From assembly GCF_900115905.1 (NCBI RefSeq), contig NZ_FOYD01000004.1, positions 62,001 to 126,000 of the forward strand: 64,000 bases of DNA, written 5' to 3'. A program made the translations under genes and the position numbers. The notes beneath the pieces are model-generated. The model did not search any database and was not told where the DNA came from. It saw only the letters and a list, made by a program, of their open reading frames with translations. Within the stretch, counting starts at the first letter, position 1. Each line of letters starts with the position of its first letter. The DNA comes from Halopseudomonas formosensis (GTDB lineage Bacteria; Pseudomonadota; Gammaproteobacteria; Pseudomonadales; Pseudomonadaceae). Below are positions 9,531 to 18,611 of the stretch, in pieces.

Positions 9531-9941
9531 TCAGCTGCGGGCCTGGGACATCAGCAGCTGGCGGGCCTGCTCCCAGTTGAATTCCTCGCCCCGGGCGGTG
9601 GCTTCGGCCATGTGTTCATCCAGCAGCTGGTACTGGGCTATCTCCTCATCGGGCATGAAGTGCAGGCAGTCACCGCCGAAGTACCAGAGCAGGTCGCGGG
9701 GGATCAGGTGGGCGACCTGGGGGTAGCGGCTGATGACCTGGCAGATGATCTCCTGGCCACTGTACAGGGCGTCCTGATCACCCGCCTCCAGCTGCGTGAT
9801 CAGCTCTTCGAAGCGTTCCAGAAACAGCTCGTTGCTTTCCTCCGGTACCTGGGCCATGAGCACGGTCTGGGCCCGCAGGGTGTCGAACAGGCTGGTCAAC
9901 AGGGCGAGGTGGTAGCGGTGATAGGGCAACTTGGTATTCAT
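9531..9941 (-). CDS. Conserved small protein next to fadE (PA2817-like)
   Basis: A 136-aa soluble, acidic, helical protein beginning MNTKLPYHRYHLALL. The ATG at 9941 is chosen because AGGAG lies at good spacing before it; a longer reading (to 10010) has an unlike N-terminus. There is no signal peptide or membrane segment. The sequence and its place directly upstream of fadE recall the PA2817-family proteins found beside fadE in P. aeruginosa; this is from memory. Function is unknown. Same-strand proximity suggests a link to beta-oxidation or cotranscription, which is inference. Confidence 0.8.
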   Translation of the reverse strand: MNTKLPYHRYHLALLTSLFDTLRAQTVLMAQVPEESNELFLERFEELITQLEAGDQDALYSGQEIICQVISRYPQVAHLIPRDLLWYFGGDCLHFMPDEEIAQYQLLDEHMAEATARGEEFNWEQARQLLMSQARS

Positions 9942-10028
9942 GGTAGACTCCTGCAACTGAGGGCGGGAGTCTAGCACCGCCCGTGTCCCGACGGTACCTC
10001 GCGACCCCAAACCACCCCGAGGCGATCA

Positions 10029-10919
10029 ATGAACGTACTGCTGTATGCTGCCACGGTGCTGATCTGGGGTACCACATGGATCGCCATCAGCATGCAGACA
10101 GGCACCGTCCCGGTACTGGTTTCGGTGTTCTACCGCTTCGCCATCGCCGCTGCGGTGATGCTGCTGGCCCTGCGCCTGAGTGGCCGTCTGCAGAAACTGA
10201 GCGGCCCGACCCACGGCTTCTGCCTGCTGCAGGGCGCCTGCGTGTTCGGCTTCAACTTCGTCTGCTTCTATACGGCCAACGCCTATATCAACAGCGGGCT
10301 GGAGTCGGTGATCTTCTCCCTGGCGATCCTGTTCAACGCCATCAACGGGGTGATCTTCTTCGGTCAGCGCATCACCCTGCGGCTGCTGCTGGCCAACCTG
10401 CTGGGGCTGGCGGGCATCATCAGCCTGTTCTGGCACGACATCACCGATGAGCAGGTATCCAGCGGTACCCTGCTGGGCATAGGTCTGAGTCTGCTGGGGA
10501 CCTACGGCTTCTCCCTGGGCAACATGATCAGCGTGCGCTTTCAGCGTCAGCAGCAGAATCTGCTGACGACCAATGCCTGGGCCATGGGTTACGGTGCGCT
10601 GATCATGCTCAGCCTGGCGCTGCTGACCGGCGCTACCTTTGCCGTGGAGCAGACGCCCGCCTATCTGGGCTCGCTGCTGTATCTGGCGCTGATCGGCTCC
10701 ATCGTCGGCTTTGCCACCTACTTCTCCCTGGTCGGGCGCATCGGCGCCGGGCCGGCGGCCTATACCACGGTGATGTTTCCGCTGATTGCACTGGGCATGT
10801 CCACCCTGTTCGAAGGCTATCGCTGGAGCGGCGCGGCGGTGTTCGGGCTGGGGCTGATCCTGATCGGCAATCTGGTCATGTTCTACCGGCCCGCCGCCAG
10901 GGCGTCGGCCACCGCCTGA
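10029..10919 (+). CDS. EamA/DMT-superfamily transporter
   Basis: 296-aa inner-membrane protein with ten predicted helices arranged as two EamA repeats (about residues 1-130 and 145-290). It opens with MNVLLYAATVLIWGTTWIAI, typical of the drug/metabolite transporter superfamily, and the second repeat contains GPAAYTTVMFPLIALGMSTLFEG. Family members export amino acids or other small metabolites; the substrate cannot be read from the sequence. It stands alone on this strand and converges with the helicase gene only 11 nt downstream. Confidence 0.88.
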   Translation: MNVLLYAATVLIWGTTWIAISMQTGTVPVLVSVFYRFAIAAAVMLLALRLSGRLQKLSGPTHGFCLLQGACVFGFNFVCFYTANAYINSGLESVIFSLAILFNAINGVIFFGQRITLRLLLANLLGLAGIISLFWHDITDEQVSSGTLLGIGLSLLGTYGFSLGNMISVRFQRQQQNLLTTNAWAMGYGALIMLSLALLTGATFAVEQTPAYLGSLLYLALIGSIVGFATYFSLVGRIGAGPAAYTTVMFPLIALGMSTLFEGYRWSGAAVFGLGLILIGNLVMFYRPAARASATA

Positions 10920-10930
10920 ATCGGCAGCAG

Positions 10931-13240
10931 CTATTCGCTGAACAGATCGGCCATCCTGCCGGGCAGCATCGGCGGCGCCAGATGGTGCCGTTCCACCTGC
11001 CACCACCCCGGCAGCAACTGGCGCACCCGCGGTTGACCGAAGCGGTCATCCAGCAGCCAGAGCATTCCCTGATCCTCCGGGCTGCGGATCACCCGGCCGG
11101 CGGCCTGCACCACCTTCTGCAAACCGGGAAACAGGTAGGCATAGTCGTGACCGTGGCCGAACAGCTGGTCCATGCGGGCGCGGATCTGTTCGGTAACCGG
11201 GTTGACCTGGGGCAACCCCAGGGTGGCAATGAAGGCGCCGATCAGCCGCTCGCCGGGAAGGTCAATGCCCTCACCGAAGGCCCCGCCGAGCATGGCGAAC
11301 CCCACCTGCCGGCTGTCCCCGGTGAAACTGTCGAGAAAGGCCCTGCGCGCCGCCTCGTCCATGCCCGCGGACTGCACCTGCAGCGGAATGCCGGGCCAGT
11401 GTGACTGCAGCAGCTCGACCACCTGCTCGAGGTAGCGGTAGCTGCTGAAAAAGGCCAGGTAGTTGCCCGGCCGCTGACGGTACTGCTCGGCAATCAACTG
11501 GCAGATCGGCAGCAGGCTGTCGGCCCGGTGCTGGTAGCGGGTGGACAGGTTGCTGACATAGCGGACCTGTAACTGCTCTGGGCTGAAAGGTGACGCCACA
11601 TCCAGCCAGCGGGTGCCCTCGGGCAGGCCGAGCATGTCCTGCTGATACCGGGCCGGAGTCAGGGTGGCGGAGAACAGGGTGCTGCTGTGCGCGGCGGCAA
11701 AACGCCCCCGCAGGAAGGGGGCCGGCAGCAGGTTGCGCAGGCACAGGGTGGACAGCCTGCGGCGTCCATGTCGCCGCAGGCTGATATCGAAGATCGAATG
11801 CTCGGCAAAATGCTCGGCCAGGCGGCAGAACAGCAAAGCGTCCAGATAGAAGCGCAACAGGGCGGCGTCATTGCCCTCGGGCTGCTCGGCCAGATGGTCG
11901 GTGATGGCACCGACCAGTTTCTGCAGGCTGAGCATGAACAGGTCCGGCAGCTGCGGCTGCACCTGATAGTCCTGCTGCTGATCGCGCACCAGCTGACGCC
12001 AGTGGCGCTCCAGTCGGTCCAGCGCCGGGCCCAGGGCGGCTGGCGCGGTACTGCGCAGGCCGTGCAGGCGCTGCTGGTCCAGCTCGGCGCTGTACATGCT
12101 GCGTCCGCGCTCGACCAGATTGTGCGCCTCGTCCACCAGCAGCGTCACCCGCCAGTCGTTGACCAGGGTCAGGGCGTGCAGCAGGGCGCTGCTGTCGAAG
12201 TAGTAGTTGTAGTCGGCCACCACCACATCGGCCCAGTGGCACAGCTCCTGGCTCAGGTAATAGGGGCAGATGTCATGGGTCAGGGCGATCTCCCGCACCC
12301 GCTCCCGGGTCAGCCAGCGCGCCGCCACCGCCACCTGCCGGGCGGCGGGCAGACGATCGTGGAAGCCCCGTGCCAGCGGGCAGGATTCACCATGGCAGGC
12401 GCGCTGCGGATGTTCGCAGGCCTTGTCCCGGGCGATGTGCTCCAGCACCCGCAGGGGCATCTGCGGCTGCCGGGCGTGCAGGGTGGCCAGCGCGTCCAGC
12501 GCCAGCTGCCGACCGGGGGTGCGGGCGGTAAGGTAGAACAACCGGTCCAATCGCTGGCCGGGGAAGGCCTTGAGCTGGGGAAACAGGGTGCCCAGGGTCT
12601 TGCCGATGCCAGTGGTGGCCTGGGCCAGCAGGGTCTTGCCGTCACGGGTGGCACGGTAGACCTCGGCAGCCAGCTGGCGCTGTCCGGTGCGGAAACTCGG
12701 CCAGGGAAACTCCAGTTGCTCCAGGCTGGCGTCCCGGGCCTGGCGGTGCTCGAGCTCCTGCTGCGCCCAGTCGAGGAAGCGTTCGCACTGCAGTTCGAAG
12801 AAGTCGCGCAGTTCCCCGGCCCGGAACTGCTCCCGGCAGGCCGTTTCCTTCTGGGTGTTGATGTTGTAGTAGATCACCGCCAGCTCGATCTCCGGCAACT
12901 GACGACTGGCGCACAGCAGCCAGCCATAGACCTTGACCTGGGCCCAGTGCAGGCGACGCTGGTTGTCGGCAATGCGTTCGACCTTGCCGCGGTGGGTCTT
13001 GATCTCTTCCAGCCGGTTCAGTACCGGGTCATAGCCATCGGCGCGGCCGCTGACCAGCAGTCCGCGGTACTCACCGCTCAGGGCCAGCTCGCTGAGGTAA
13101 TGCGTGCCACGTCGGCCGGTCACCACCTGATGCCCGGCAATGCCTTCCTGCGGGCTGGGCGCCGGCGTGAAGCGCAGATCCAGGTCGCCCTCGCGGGCGG
13201 TGAAGGCGCACAAAGCGCGGACGGCTACGCGATAGTTCAT
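10931..13240 (-). CDS. Cas4-like nuclease fused to Rad3/DinG-type Fe-S helicase
   Basis: 769-aa protein from the ATG that overlaps the stop of the upstream nuclease gene as ATGA (ATG at 13249 is an alternative; neither has a clear RBS). The N-terminal ~170 residues form a PD-(D/E)XK domain: GRADG with Asp68, EIK with Glu79/Lys81, then the QxxxY motif (Gln101, Tyr105) of the Cas4/RecB branch. An SF2 helicase follows: Walker A (ATTGIGKT, about 207-216), a DEAH box at 370-373, and four cysteines (275, 282, 287, 325) placed like the [4Fe-4S] ligands of XPD/DinG. It is probably a 5'-3' structure-processing helicase. Coupling to FAN1 implies a joint repair role (inference). Confidence 0.9.
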   Translation of the reverse strand: MNYRVAVRALCAFTAREGDLDLRFTPAPSPQEGIAGHQVVTGRRGTHYLSELALSGEYRGLLVSGRADGYDPVLNRLEEIKTHRGKVERIADNQRRLHWAQVKVYGWLLCASRQLPEIELAVIYYNINTQKETACREQFRAGELRDFFELQCERFLDWAQQELEHRQARDASLEQLEFPWPSFRTGQRQLAAEVYRATRDGKTLLAQATTGIGKTLGTLFPQLKAFPGQRLDRLFYLTARTPGRQLALDALATLHARQPQMPLRVLEHIARDKACEHPQRACHGESCPLARGFHDRLPAARQVAVAARWLTRERVREIALTHDICPYYLSQELCHWADVVVADYNYYFDSSALLHALTLVNDWRVTLLVDEAHNLVERGRSMYSAELDQQRLHGLRSTAPAALGPALDRLERHWRQLVRDQQQDYQVQPQLPDLFMLSLQKLVGAITDHLAEQPEGNDAALLRFYLDALLFCRLAEHFAEHSIFDISLRRHGRRRLSTLCLRNLLPAPFLRGRFAAAHSSTLFSATLTPARYQQDMLGLPEGTRWLDVASPFSPEQLQVRYVSNLSTRYQHRADSLLPICQLIAEQYRQRPGNYLAFFSSYRYLEQVVELLQSHWPGIPLQVQSAGMDEAARRAFLDSFTGDSRQVGFAMLGGAFGEGIDLPGERLIGAFIATLGLPQVNPVTEQIRARMDQLFGHGHDYAYLFPGLQKVVQAAGRVIRSPEDQGMLWLLDDRFGQPRVRQLLPGWWQVERHHLAPPMLPGRMADLFSE

Positions 13241-14886
13241 CGAGTCCATTGGACGTAACAGACCTCCACCGGCATCTGGTGGCGGGCACAGTAGTCCAGC
13301 CAGCGGCGCTGGTTGTCCTGCAGGCGATCGCCGGGACCCTTGACCTCGATCATCCGGTAGCGCTGCTGCTGCGGCCAGAACTGGATGAGATCCGGCATGC
13401 CGGTGCGGTGGGCGCGCAGATCGGCCAGCAGGCGCTGACACCACAGCTGCAGGTGGCGGGCGGGCAGGCAATGCAGGGCCATTTCCAGCAGCTCCTCGGA
13501 CAGCAGCGCCCAGTTGACGAAGGGCGTCTGGATACCCTGTTTATGTCGCCAGATATGGCGCAGGTGCTGACGGTAGCTGTCCGATTCCAGACGGGCCAGG
13601 CAACGGTCGAAGGCCTGCGGCCGGCGGCTGTGGAAATCCGGGCTGTGCAGGTCGGCGGGGGCACTGTGGAACGGATGGAAGAAGGCGCCGGGCAGGGGGG
13701 CAAAGATTGCCTCCCAGCACAACAGACCGAACAGGCCGGTGATCAGACTGTTCTCCACGTAGTAGACCGGTGCCTGATCGCTGCTCAGGTGCTCGCGGAC
13801 TGCCAGCTCCACGCCCAGCGGGTGGGGCCCGGGCAGCACCAGGTCGAACCGGGGGCTGTCAGCCTTGCCGGCCACCGCCCTCGGCGGCAGACCCAGCTGG
13901 CGGGCGAGCCGGCGCTCGGCGCGCAGCACCAGTTGCATTTCCGCATCGTCCTCGGGCTCGGCCAGTGCCTGCTGCACCAGGGCATGGGCCCGGACGTGGT
14001 CGCGGCGCTTTTCCAGGATGCGGATCTGCCGCTGGCGGGCACCACGCCAGCCGCTGCGCTGGTACAGGGCAAGGGCGGCCTCCAGTTGCTCCTCGCGCTC
14101 GAGCTGGCGGGCCAGATTGAACTGCAGTCGCGCCAGGCGACTGGCCAGCCAGGGGTTGTCCGGGCGCTGTTCGTCGAGCAGCTCGGCCACCTCGCCTGCC
14201 GCCATGCCCTCATCCAGTGCCTGGCGGCAGCGGTGCAGATGCCGGTAGCACTCGATGTCCTCCCGGCAGTGAAAACCCCGGGAGTCGGGGCCCAGCTCCA
14301 CCTGCTCGTAACGGAAAATCCCCAGCTGGGCGAGCACGAACTCCTCCCAGCCCTGACCCAGATTGCCGAAGAACATCAGCCGCAGCGTTTCGCACAGCTC
14401 GCCGACCAGCAGGGTGAACAGGCTGGCGGTATGCCCGGGACACCACTGCCTGAAGGGGCGCGGCTGTGGCTGCGTGGCGGCCAGCTTGGCAATCAGCTCT
14501 GGCTTGCGCCGGCCGGAGCGGACAGTGGCGGCGGGCAGCAGGGCGGCCAGCTCCTCCCGGCGCAGCAGTTGCCCGAGCTGCTCGGCATCCAGCGGTTGGC
14601 TGTCACTCAGCCAATCCAGTTCGAGCAGGGGGCCGGCGGCGGTGGGGATGCAGCCGATCTCCGGATAACGCAGCCGGTCACTGCGAAAATGTGGCCCCTT
14701 GCGCATGATCAGACGCACCAGCAGGGCACGGCTGGACACCGGCAACAGCACAAACTGGCGCATGAAATCCCGCTCCTGCGCCGTCAGCAGATCGGCGTAG
14801 CGGGTCTGCAGCCAGTCCAGTGCCTGCTGGAAATTGTCCAGGTAGTACAGTGGCGGCGGGTCAGTGGTAATGGGCTGGTTGGGCAT
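13237..14886 (-). CDS. FAN1-type VRR-NUC structure-specific nuclease
   Basis: 549-aa protein homologous to FAN1, the interstrand-crosslink repair nuclease that cuts 5' flaps; P. aeruginosa has a studied one-domain form of similar length. The catalytic VRR-NUC core is at the C-terminus: GMPDLI with Asp499, then MIEVKGPGD with Glu514 and Lys516, followed by the QDNQRRWLDY segment. The N-terminal part matches the DNA-binding (SAP-like) region and the middle is TPR-like helical. There is no obvious RBS before the ATG. It is the first gene of a two-gene unit with the helicase, overlapping it by four bases. Confidence 0.92.
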   Translation of the reverse strand: MPNQPITTDPPPLYYLDNFQQALDWLQTRYADLLTAQERDFMRQFVLLPVSSRALLVRLIMRKGPHFRSDRLRYPEIGCIPTAAGPLLELDWLSDSQPLDAEQLGQLLRREELAALLPAATVRSGRRKPELIAKLAATQPQPRPFRQWCPGHTASLFTLLVGELCETLRLMFFGNLGQGWEEFVLAQLGIFRYEQVELGPDSRGFHCREDIECYRHLHRCRQALDEGMAAGEVAELLDEQRPDNPWLASRLARLQFNLARQLEREEQLEAALALYQRSGWRGARQRQIRILEKRRDHVRAHALVQQALAEPEDDAEMQLVLRAERRLARQLGLPPRAVAGKADSPRFDLVLPGPHPLGVELAVREHLSSDQAPVYYVENSLITGLFGLLCWEAIFAPLPGAFFHPFHSAPADLHSPDFHSRRPQAFDRCLARLESDSYRQHLRHIWRHKQGIQTPFVNWALLSEELLEMALHCLPARHLQLWCQRLLADLRAHRTGMPDLIQFWPQQQRYRMIEVKGPGDRLQDNQRRWLDYCARHQMPVEVCYVQWTR

Positions 14887-14955
14887 ACAGTATTGTGGCC
14901 GGGGCGGCTGTTCCGGCGCAAGCCGCTGGCGACGAACGCACGTCCTGCGGCCCGG

Positions 14956-17115
14956 TCAGGAGCGCAGCAGCCGCAGGCCGTTGAAGATCACCAGCAGGCT
15001 CACGCCCATATCGGCAAATACCGCCATCCACATGGTCGCCTCACCGGCCAGGGTCAGGGCGACGAAAACGGCCTTGATACCCAGTGCCAGGACGATGTTC
15101 TGCACCAGTATGCGCCGGGTGCGCCGGGACAGGCGGATGAAGGCGGGAATGCGCCGCAGATCGTCGTCCATGATCGCCACATCGGCGGTTTCGATCGCGG
15201 TGTCGGTGCCGATCGCCCCCATGGCGAAGCCGATGTCGGCCCGTGCCAGCGCCGGGGCATCGTTGATGCCGTCACCGACCATGCCGACCCGCGCCGGCGG
15301 CCGGGCCAGGGCGTCGATCTCGGCCAGCTTGTCGGTTGGCAGCAGGTTGCCACGCACCTCGTCGATGCCTGCCTCGGCACCGATGGCGGCGGCCGTGTGC
15401 GGGTTGTCACCACTGAGCATCAGGGTGCGCACACCCAGCCGGTGCAGTTCGGCGATGGCCTCGCGGCTGCTCTCCTTGAGCTGGTCGGCCACGGCGAACA
15501 GGCCCAGGGCACGCTGCTCGTCACAGAGGATGATCACGCTGCGGCCGAGCCGTTCCAGCTGTCCCAGTTGCTTCTCCAGCGCCGGGGAGCAGAGTCCCTG
15601 CTGTTCCAGCAGGCGGTGGTTGCCCAGATGGTACAGGCGGCCCCCGATCAGCCCGCAGCTGCCCAGACCAGGCAGGGCGCGGAAGTCGCTGACATCCAGC
15701 GGCGGCTGCATCGCTGCCTCGGCAACGGCGCGGGATACCGGATGGTCTGAGCGGCTGGCGAGGCTGGCGGCAAGGCGCTGGATAGCCTCCGCCGGTACGT
15801 CAGGGACCAGGGTATGGAAGTCGGTCTGCTCCGGACGGCCGCGGGTCAGGGTGCCGGTCTTGTCCAGTGCCAGATGGGTGAGGCCGGCCGCCTGTTCCAG
15901 ATAGCTGCCGCCCTTGACCAGGATGCCGCGGCGTGCGGCGGCGGCCAGACCGCTGACGATGCTGACCGGGGTGGAGATGACCAGCGCGCAGGGGCAGGCG
16001 ACCACCAGCAACACCAGCGCGCGGTAGATCCACTCCGGCCAGGCCCCTCCGAGCAGCGGTGGCAGGATGGCGACCAGCAGAGCCAGGGCAAACACCAGCG
16101 GGGTATAGAGGCGGGCGAAGCGGTCGACGAAGCGCTGGGTCGGTGCGCGGCTGCCCTGGGCCTGCTCCACCGCGTGGATGATGCGCGCCAGGGTGCTGTG
16201 CCCGGCCAGGGTGGTCACCCGGTATTCCAGCTCGCTGTGCTGGTTGATGCTGCCGGCAAACACCCGGTCGCCGGGTTGCTTGTCCACCGGCAGGCTTTCC
16301 CCGGTGATCGGCGACTGGTCGACGGCGGACTGGCCGGCAAGCACCTCGCCATCCAGCCCGATGCGCTCGCCCGGTCGTACCCGCACCCGGCTGTCCAGCG
16401 GGACCTCCTTCAGCGGCAGGGATTGCCAGCTGCCGTCGGCCTGCTGCACCAGGGCGGTTTCCGGCGTCATTTCCAGCAGGCCGCGAATGGCATTGCGGGC
16501 CCGGTCGAGCGAGCGCGCCTCGATCAGCTCGGCCACACTGAACAGGAACATCACCATGGCAGCCTCCGGCCACTGGCCGATCAGCAGAGCGCCGGTTACC
16601 GCAATGCTCATCAGCGCGTTGATGTTCAGATCCAGCTGGCGCAGGGCTATCCAGCCCCGGGCATAGGTGCCCAGCCCGCAGAGCAGTACCGACAGCAGGG
16701 CCAGGGCAGCCACCGTCCAGTCGGCGGCGGCTGCGGTGAAATGCAGCAGCTCGGCAGCCAGGGTCAGCAGGCCGGCCAGCGCCAGCCGGGCGTATAGCCA
16801 GCGCCTGGGTGGGGCGGCGGGCTCCGGTTCGGTGACGGGCAGGGGAGTGAAGCCCAGCCGGCGTATCGCCTGCAGCGCCGGCTCCAGCGCCTCAGGGCTG
16901 TGCTGCAGGGTCAGGGTGCGCTCCAGCAGGTTGAAACTCAGTTGCCCGACGCCGTTCATGCCGCTGAGCCGGTCGGTGATCAGCCGCTGCTCCGTGGGGC
17001 AGTCCATCTGGGTGATACGCACCGTGGTACTGAGACTGTCGCCGAGGTCGACAGGGCGGTCGGCGGTGGTCGCCGGATCATTGTTCCGCGCAGTGCAGCT
17101 ACAGCAATCTTTCAT
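14956..17115 (-). CDS. cadA: P1B-type Cd/Zn/Pb-exporting ATPase (CadA/ZntA family)
   Basis: 719-aa heavy-metal efflux ATPase. The ATG at 17115 is preferred over one 33 nt upstream because AGGAGA sits 5 nt before it. The N-terminus carries CCSC and a heavy-metal-associated domain with MDCPTE (Cys39) in place of CxxC. Then come membrane helices, the actuator loop TGES, the transmembrane metal motif CPC (ACPCALVIS), the phosphorylation motif DKTGTLT and the hinge GDGIND. CPC and GDGIND together point to divalent Cd/Zn/Pb rather than Cu. It is divergent from a CadR-type regulator with a shared operator. Confidence 0.95.
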   Translation of the reverse strand: MKDCCSCTARNNDPATTADRPVDLGDSLSTTVRITQMDCPTEQRLITDRLSGMNGVGQLSFNLLERTLTLQHSPEALEPALQAIRRLGFTPLPVTEPEPAAPPRRWLYARLALAGLLTLAAELLHFTAAAADWTVAALALLSVLLCGLGTYARGWIALRQLDLNINALMSIAVTGALLIGQWPEAAMVMFLFSVAELIEARSLDRARNAIRGLLEMTPETALVQQADGSWQSLPLKEVPLDSRVRVRPGERIGLDGEVLAGQSAVDQSPITGESLPVDKQPGDRVFAGSINQHSELEYRVTTLAGHSTLARIIHAVEQAQGSRAPTQRFVDRFARLYTPLVFALALLVAILPPLLGGAWPEWIYRALVLLVVACPCALVISTPVSIVSGLAAAARRGILVKGGSYLEQAAGLTHLALDKTGTLTRGRPEQTDFHTLVPDVPAEAIQRLAASLASRSDHPVSRAVAEAAMQPPLDVSDFRALPGLGSCGLIGGRLYHLGNHRLLEQQGLCSPALEKQLGQLERLGRSVIILCDEQRALGLFAVADQLKESSREAIAELHRLGVRTLMLSGDNPHTAAAIGAEAGIDEVRGNLLPTDKLAEIDALARPPARVGMVGDGINDAPALARADIGFAMGAIGTDTAIETADVAIMDDDLRRIPAFIRLSRRTRRILVQNIVLALGIKAVFVALTLAGEATMWMAVFADMGVSLLVIFNGLRLLRS

Positions 17116-17139
17116 GGGACTCTCCTTTTGCTGCCCTTC

Positions 17140-17170
17140 AATAAACACCCTATAGTGGCTATAGAGTCAA
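17140..17170 (-). promoter_or_regulatory. CadR/MerR-type operator-promoter of the Cd/Zn ATPase
   Basis: The 72-nt gap between the ATPase and the regulator holds a 21-bp dyad at 17147-17167 with core CTATAG-CCA-CTATAG. On the minus strand a -35 TTGACT (17170-17165) and a -10 TTTATT (17145-17140) flank it with a 19-bp spacer. An over-long spacer spanned by the dyad is the hallmark of promoters untwisted by MerR-family activators. Metal-bound CadR should activate the ATPase from here, and CadR probably also controls its own gene. Confidence 0.9.
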
Positions 17171-17187
17171 GGGTCGAGGAGCCGGGC

Positions 17188-17622
17188 ATGAAGATAGGCG
17201 AGCTGGCGGCACGTACCGGTTGTCAGCCGGTGACCATCCGCTACTACGAACAGGCGGGGCTGCTGCCGGTGCCGCCGCGCAGCGAAGGTAACTACCGGGT
17301 CTATACCCGCGCCCATGAAGAACGCCTGTTGTTCATCCGCAATTGCCGGGCGCTGGACATGTCCCTGGAAGAGATTCGGCAGCTGCTGGACTACCAGGAC
17401 AACCCCAGCGGTGATTGCAGCGAGATCAATGCGCTGGTGGAGGCACACATAGAGCATGTGTCGAGCCGCATCAAGGTGCTGCAACAGTTGCAGGACAAGC
17501 TGGTTGCCCTGCGTCAGCGCTGCACCGGGGCGGAACCGAGCTGCAGCATACTGCAGGAGCTGACTGCGGGGGAGCCGCATGTCAGCCAGGACAGCGATTC
17601 CCACGTCGGCCACAGCCACTGA
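17188..17622 (+). CDS. cadR: CadR-type MerR-family metal-responsive regulator
   Basis: 144-aa MerR-family activator: N-terminal winged helix (MKIGELAARTGCQPVTIRYYE), dimerisation helix, and a metal loop. Cys77, Cys112 and Cys119 match the positions reported as the cadmium site of P. putida CadR, and the histidine-containing tail (HVGHSH) matches that protein's second metal site. The ATG at 17188 is preceded by GAGGA. It is transcribed away from the ATPase; the dyad sits between them. Cd(II) is the likeliest main inducer, with Zn or Pb possible. Confidence 0.93.
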   Translation: MKIGELAARTGCQPVTIRYYEQAGLLPVPPRSEGNYRVYTRAHEERLLFIRNCRALDMSLEEIRQLLDYQDNPSGDCSEINALVEAHIEHVSSRIKVLQQLQDKLVALRQRCTGAEPSCSILQELTAGEPHVSQDSDSHVGHSH

Positions 17623-17625
17623 CGA

Positions 17626-18132
17626 CTATTGTCCGCCCAGCAGTCTGGCTGCATCTGCGGCGCCCATGGCCATGGCCAGCTTCAGGGCGGTATTGCCTTC
17701 GGCATCGGTTACAGTGGGGTCGGCCCCGACCTGCAGCAGACGCTGCAGTATCTCGGTACGCTCGAACATCGCTGCATACATCAGCGGCGTCTTGCCGCCC
17801 GGTGTGCAGCTGCTGGCGTCGGCGCCGTATTCGAGCAGCAGCTCGACCATGGCCTGATCACCCTTGAAGATGACTCCGGCAAGCGGCGTCTGGAAGCGCA
17901 GATTGGCCAGCTCCGGGTCGCCGCCGTGCTGCAGTATCAGGCGCGCAGTATCCGGATGACCGTTGTAGCAGGCGAGCATCAGCAGGCTGTCGCCCTTGCT
18001 GTTGCACAGGTTGGCCGGCAGACCGGCCTCCAGCAGTGGTTGCAGGTCCTCTGCGGCGCCATGGCGGGCCATATCGAAGACCCGCTCGGCAAAGGCCAGG
18101 GTTGCGTCATCCAGTGGGGGTTGCTCGGCCAT
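17626..18132 (-). CDS. Ankyrin-repeat protein
   Basis: 168-aa soluble protein with about four ankyrin repeats (for example GDSLLMLACYNGHPDTARLILQ and GKTPLMYAAMFERTEILQRL). The ATG at 18132 has GGAG seven bases upstream; a start 39 nt further out is less likely. No signal peptide is visible. Small ankyrin proteins occur near catalase or stress genes in pseudomonads, but here it converges on cadR with only three bases between stops. The binding partner is unknown. Confidence 0.88.
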   Translation of the reverse strand: MAEQPPLDDATLAFAERVFDMARHGAAEDLQPLLEAGLPANLCNSKGDSLLMLACYNGHPDTARLILQHGGDPELANLRFQTPLAGVIFKGDQAMVELLLEYGADASSCTPGGKTPLMYAAMFERTEILQRLLQVGADPTVTDAEGNTALKLAMAMGAADAARLLGGQ

Positions 18133-18268
18133 CGGTCTGCTCCAGCGGCGGGGTGAAGAGCCATTGTGCATGGAACAGGGTCTGTGGTCATCCCGGTTCC
18201 TTGAACACAGCCCCCGGCTCGATGGTCACAGCAGGTAGACCTGTAAACTGACCCAGGAGGTTATCAGC

Positions 18269-18502
18269 ATGGAACTACCCAATCAGGACCTGCCCGCCCT
18301 GTTCGACCAGCTCGGGTTGCCCTCGGACCACGAGGCGATCGAGCGCTTCTTCGCCACCCACGCTCTGCCCCAGGACGTGAAGCTGGTGGATGCTCCCTTC
18401 TGGACGCCGGCTCAGTCGGCCTTCCTGCGCGAGCAGTTCCAGCGGGATGCGGAGTGGGCGCCCGTGGTGGATGAGCTCAATACGCGTCTGCACGAGCAAT
18501 AG
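18269..18502 (+). CDS. DUF2789 family protein
   Basis: 77-aa acidic protein beginning MELPNQDLPALFDQLGLPS, recognisable as DUF2789, a small family common in Pseudomonas. AGGAGG lies upstream at good spacing. It is soluble with no known function. The 136 bp before it carries its own leader; I see no convincing promoter match there. It is followed by a transporter on the same strand. Confidence 0.88.
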   Translation: MELPNQDLPALFDQLGLPSDHEAIERFFATHALPQDVKLVDAPFWTPAQSAFLREQFQRDAEWAPVVDELNTRLHEQ

Positions 18503-18611
18503 CGTCCCCCCCCATCCCCGAGCCTGGCGCGTTTTTCAGCGGCAGCGGAATCTGGCATGATGCCGATTCCGCTGCCCGTGCTGGCGGCCCATGCTCTTGC
18601 CGGGATATCCC

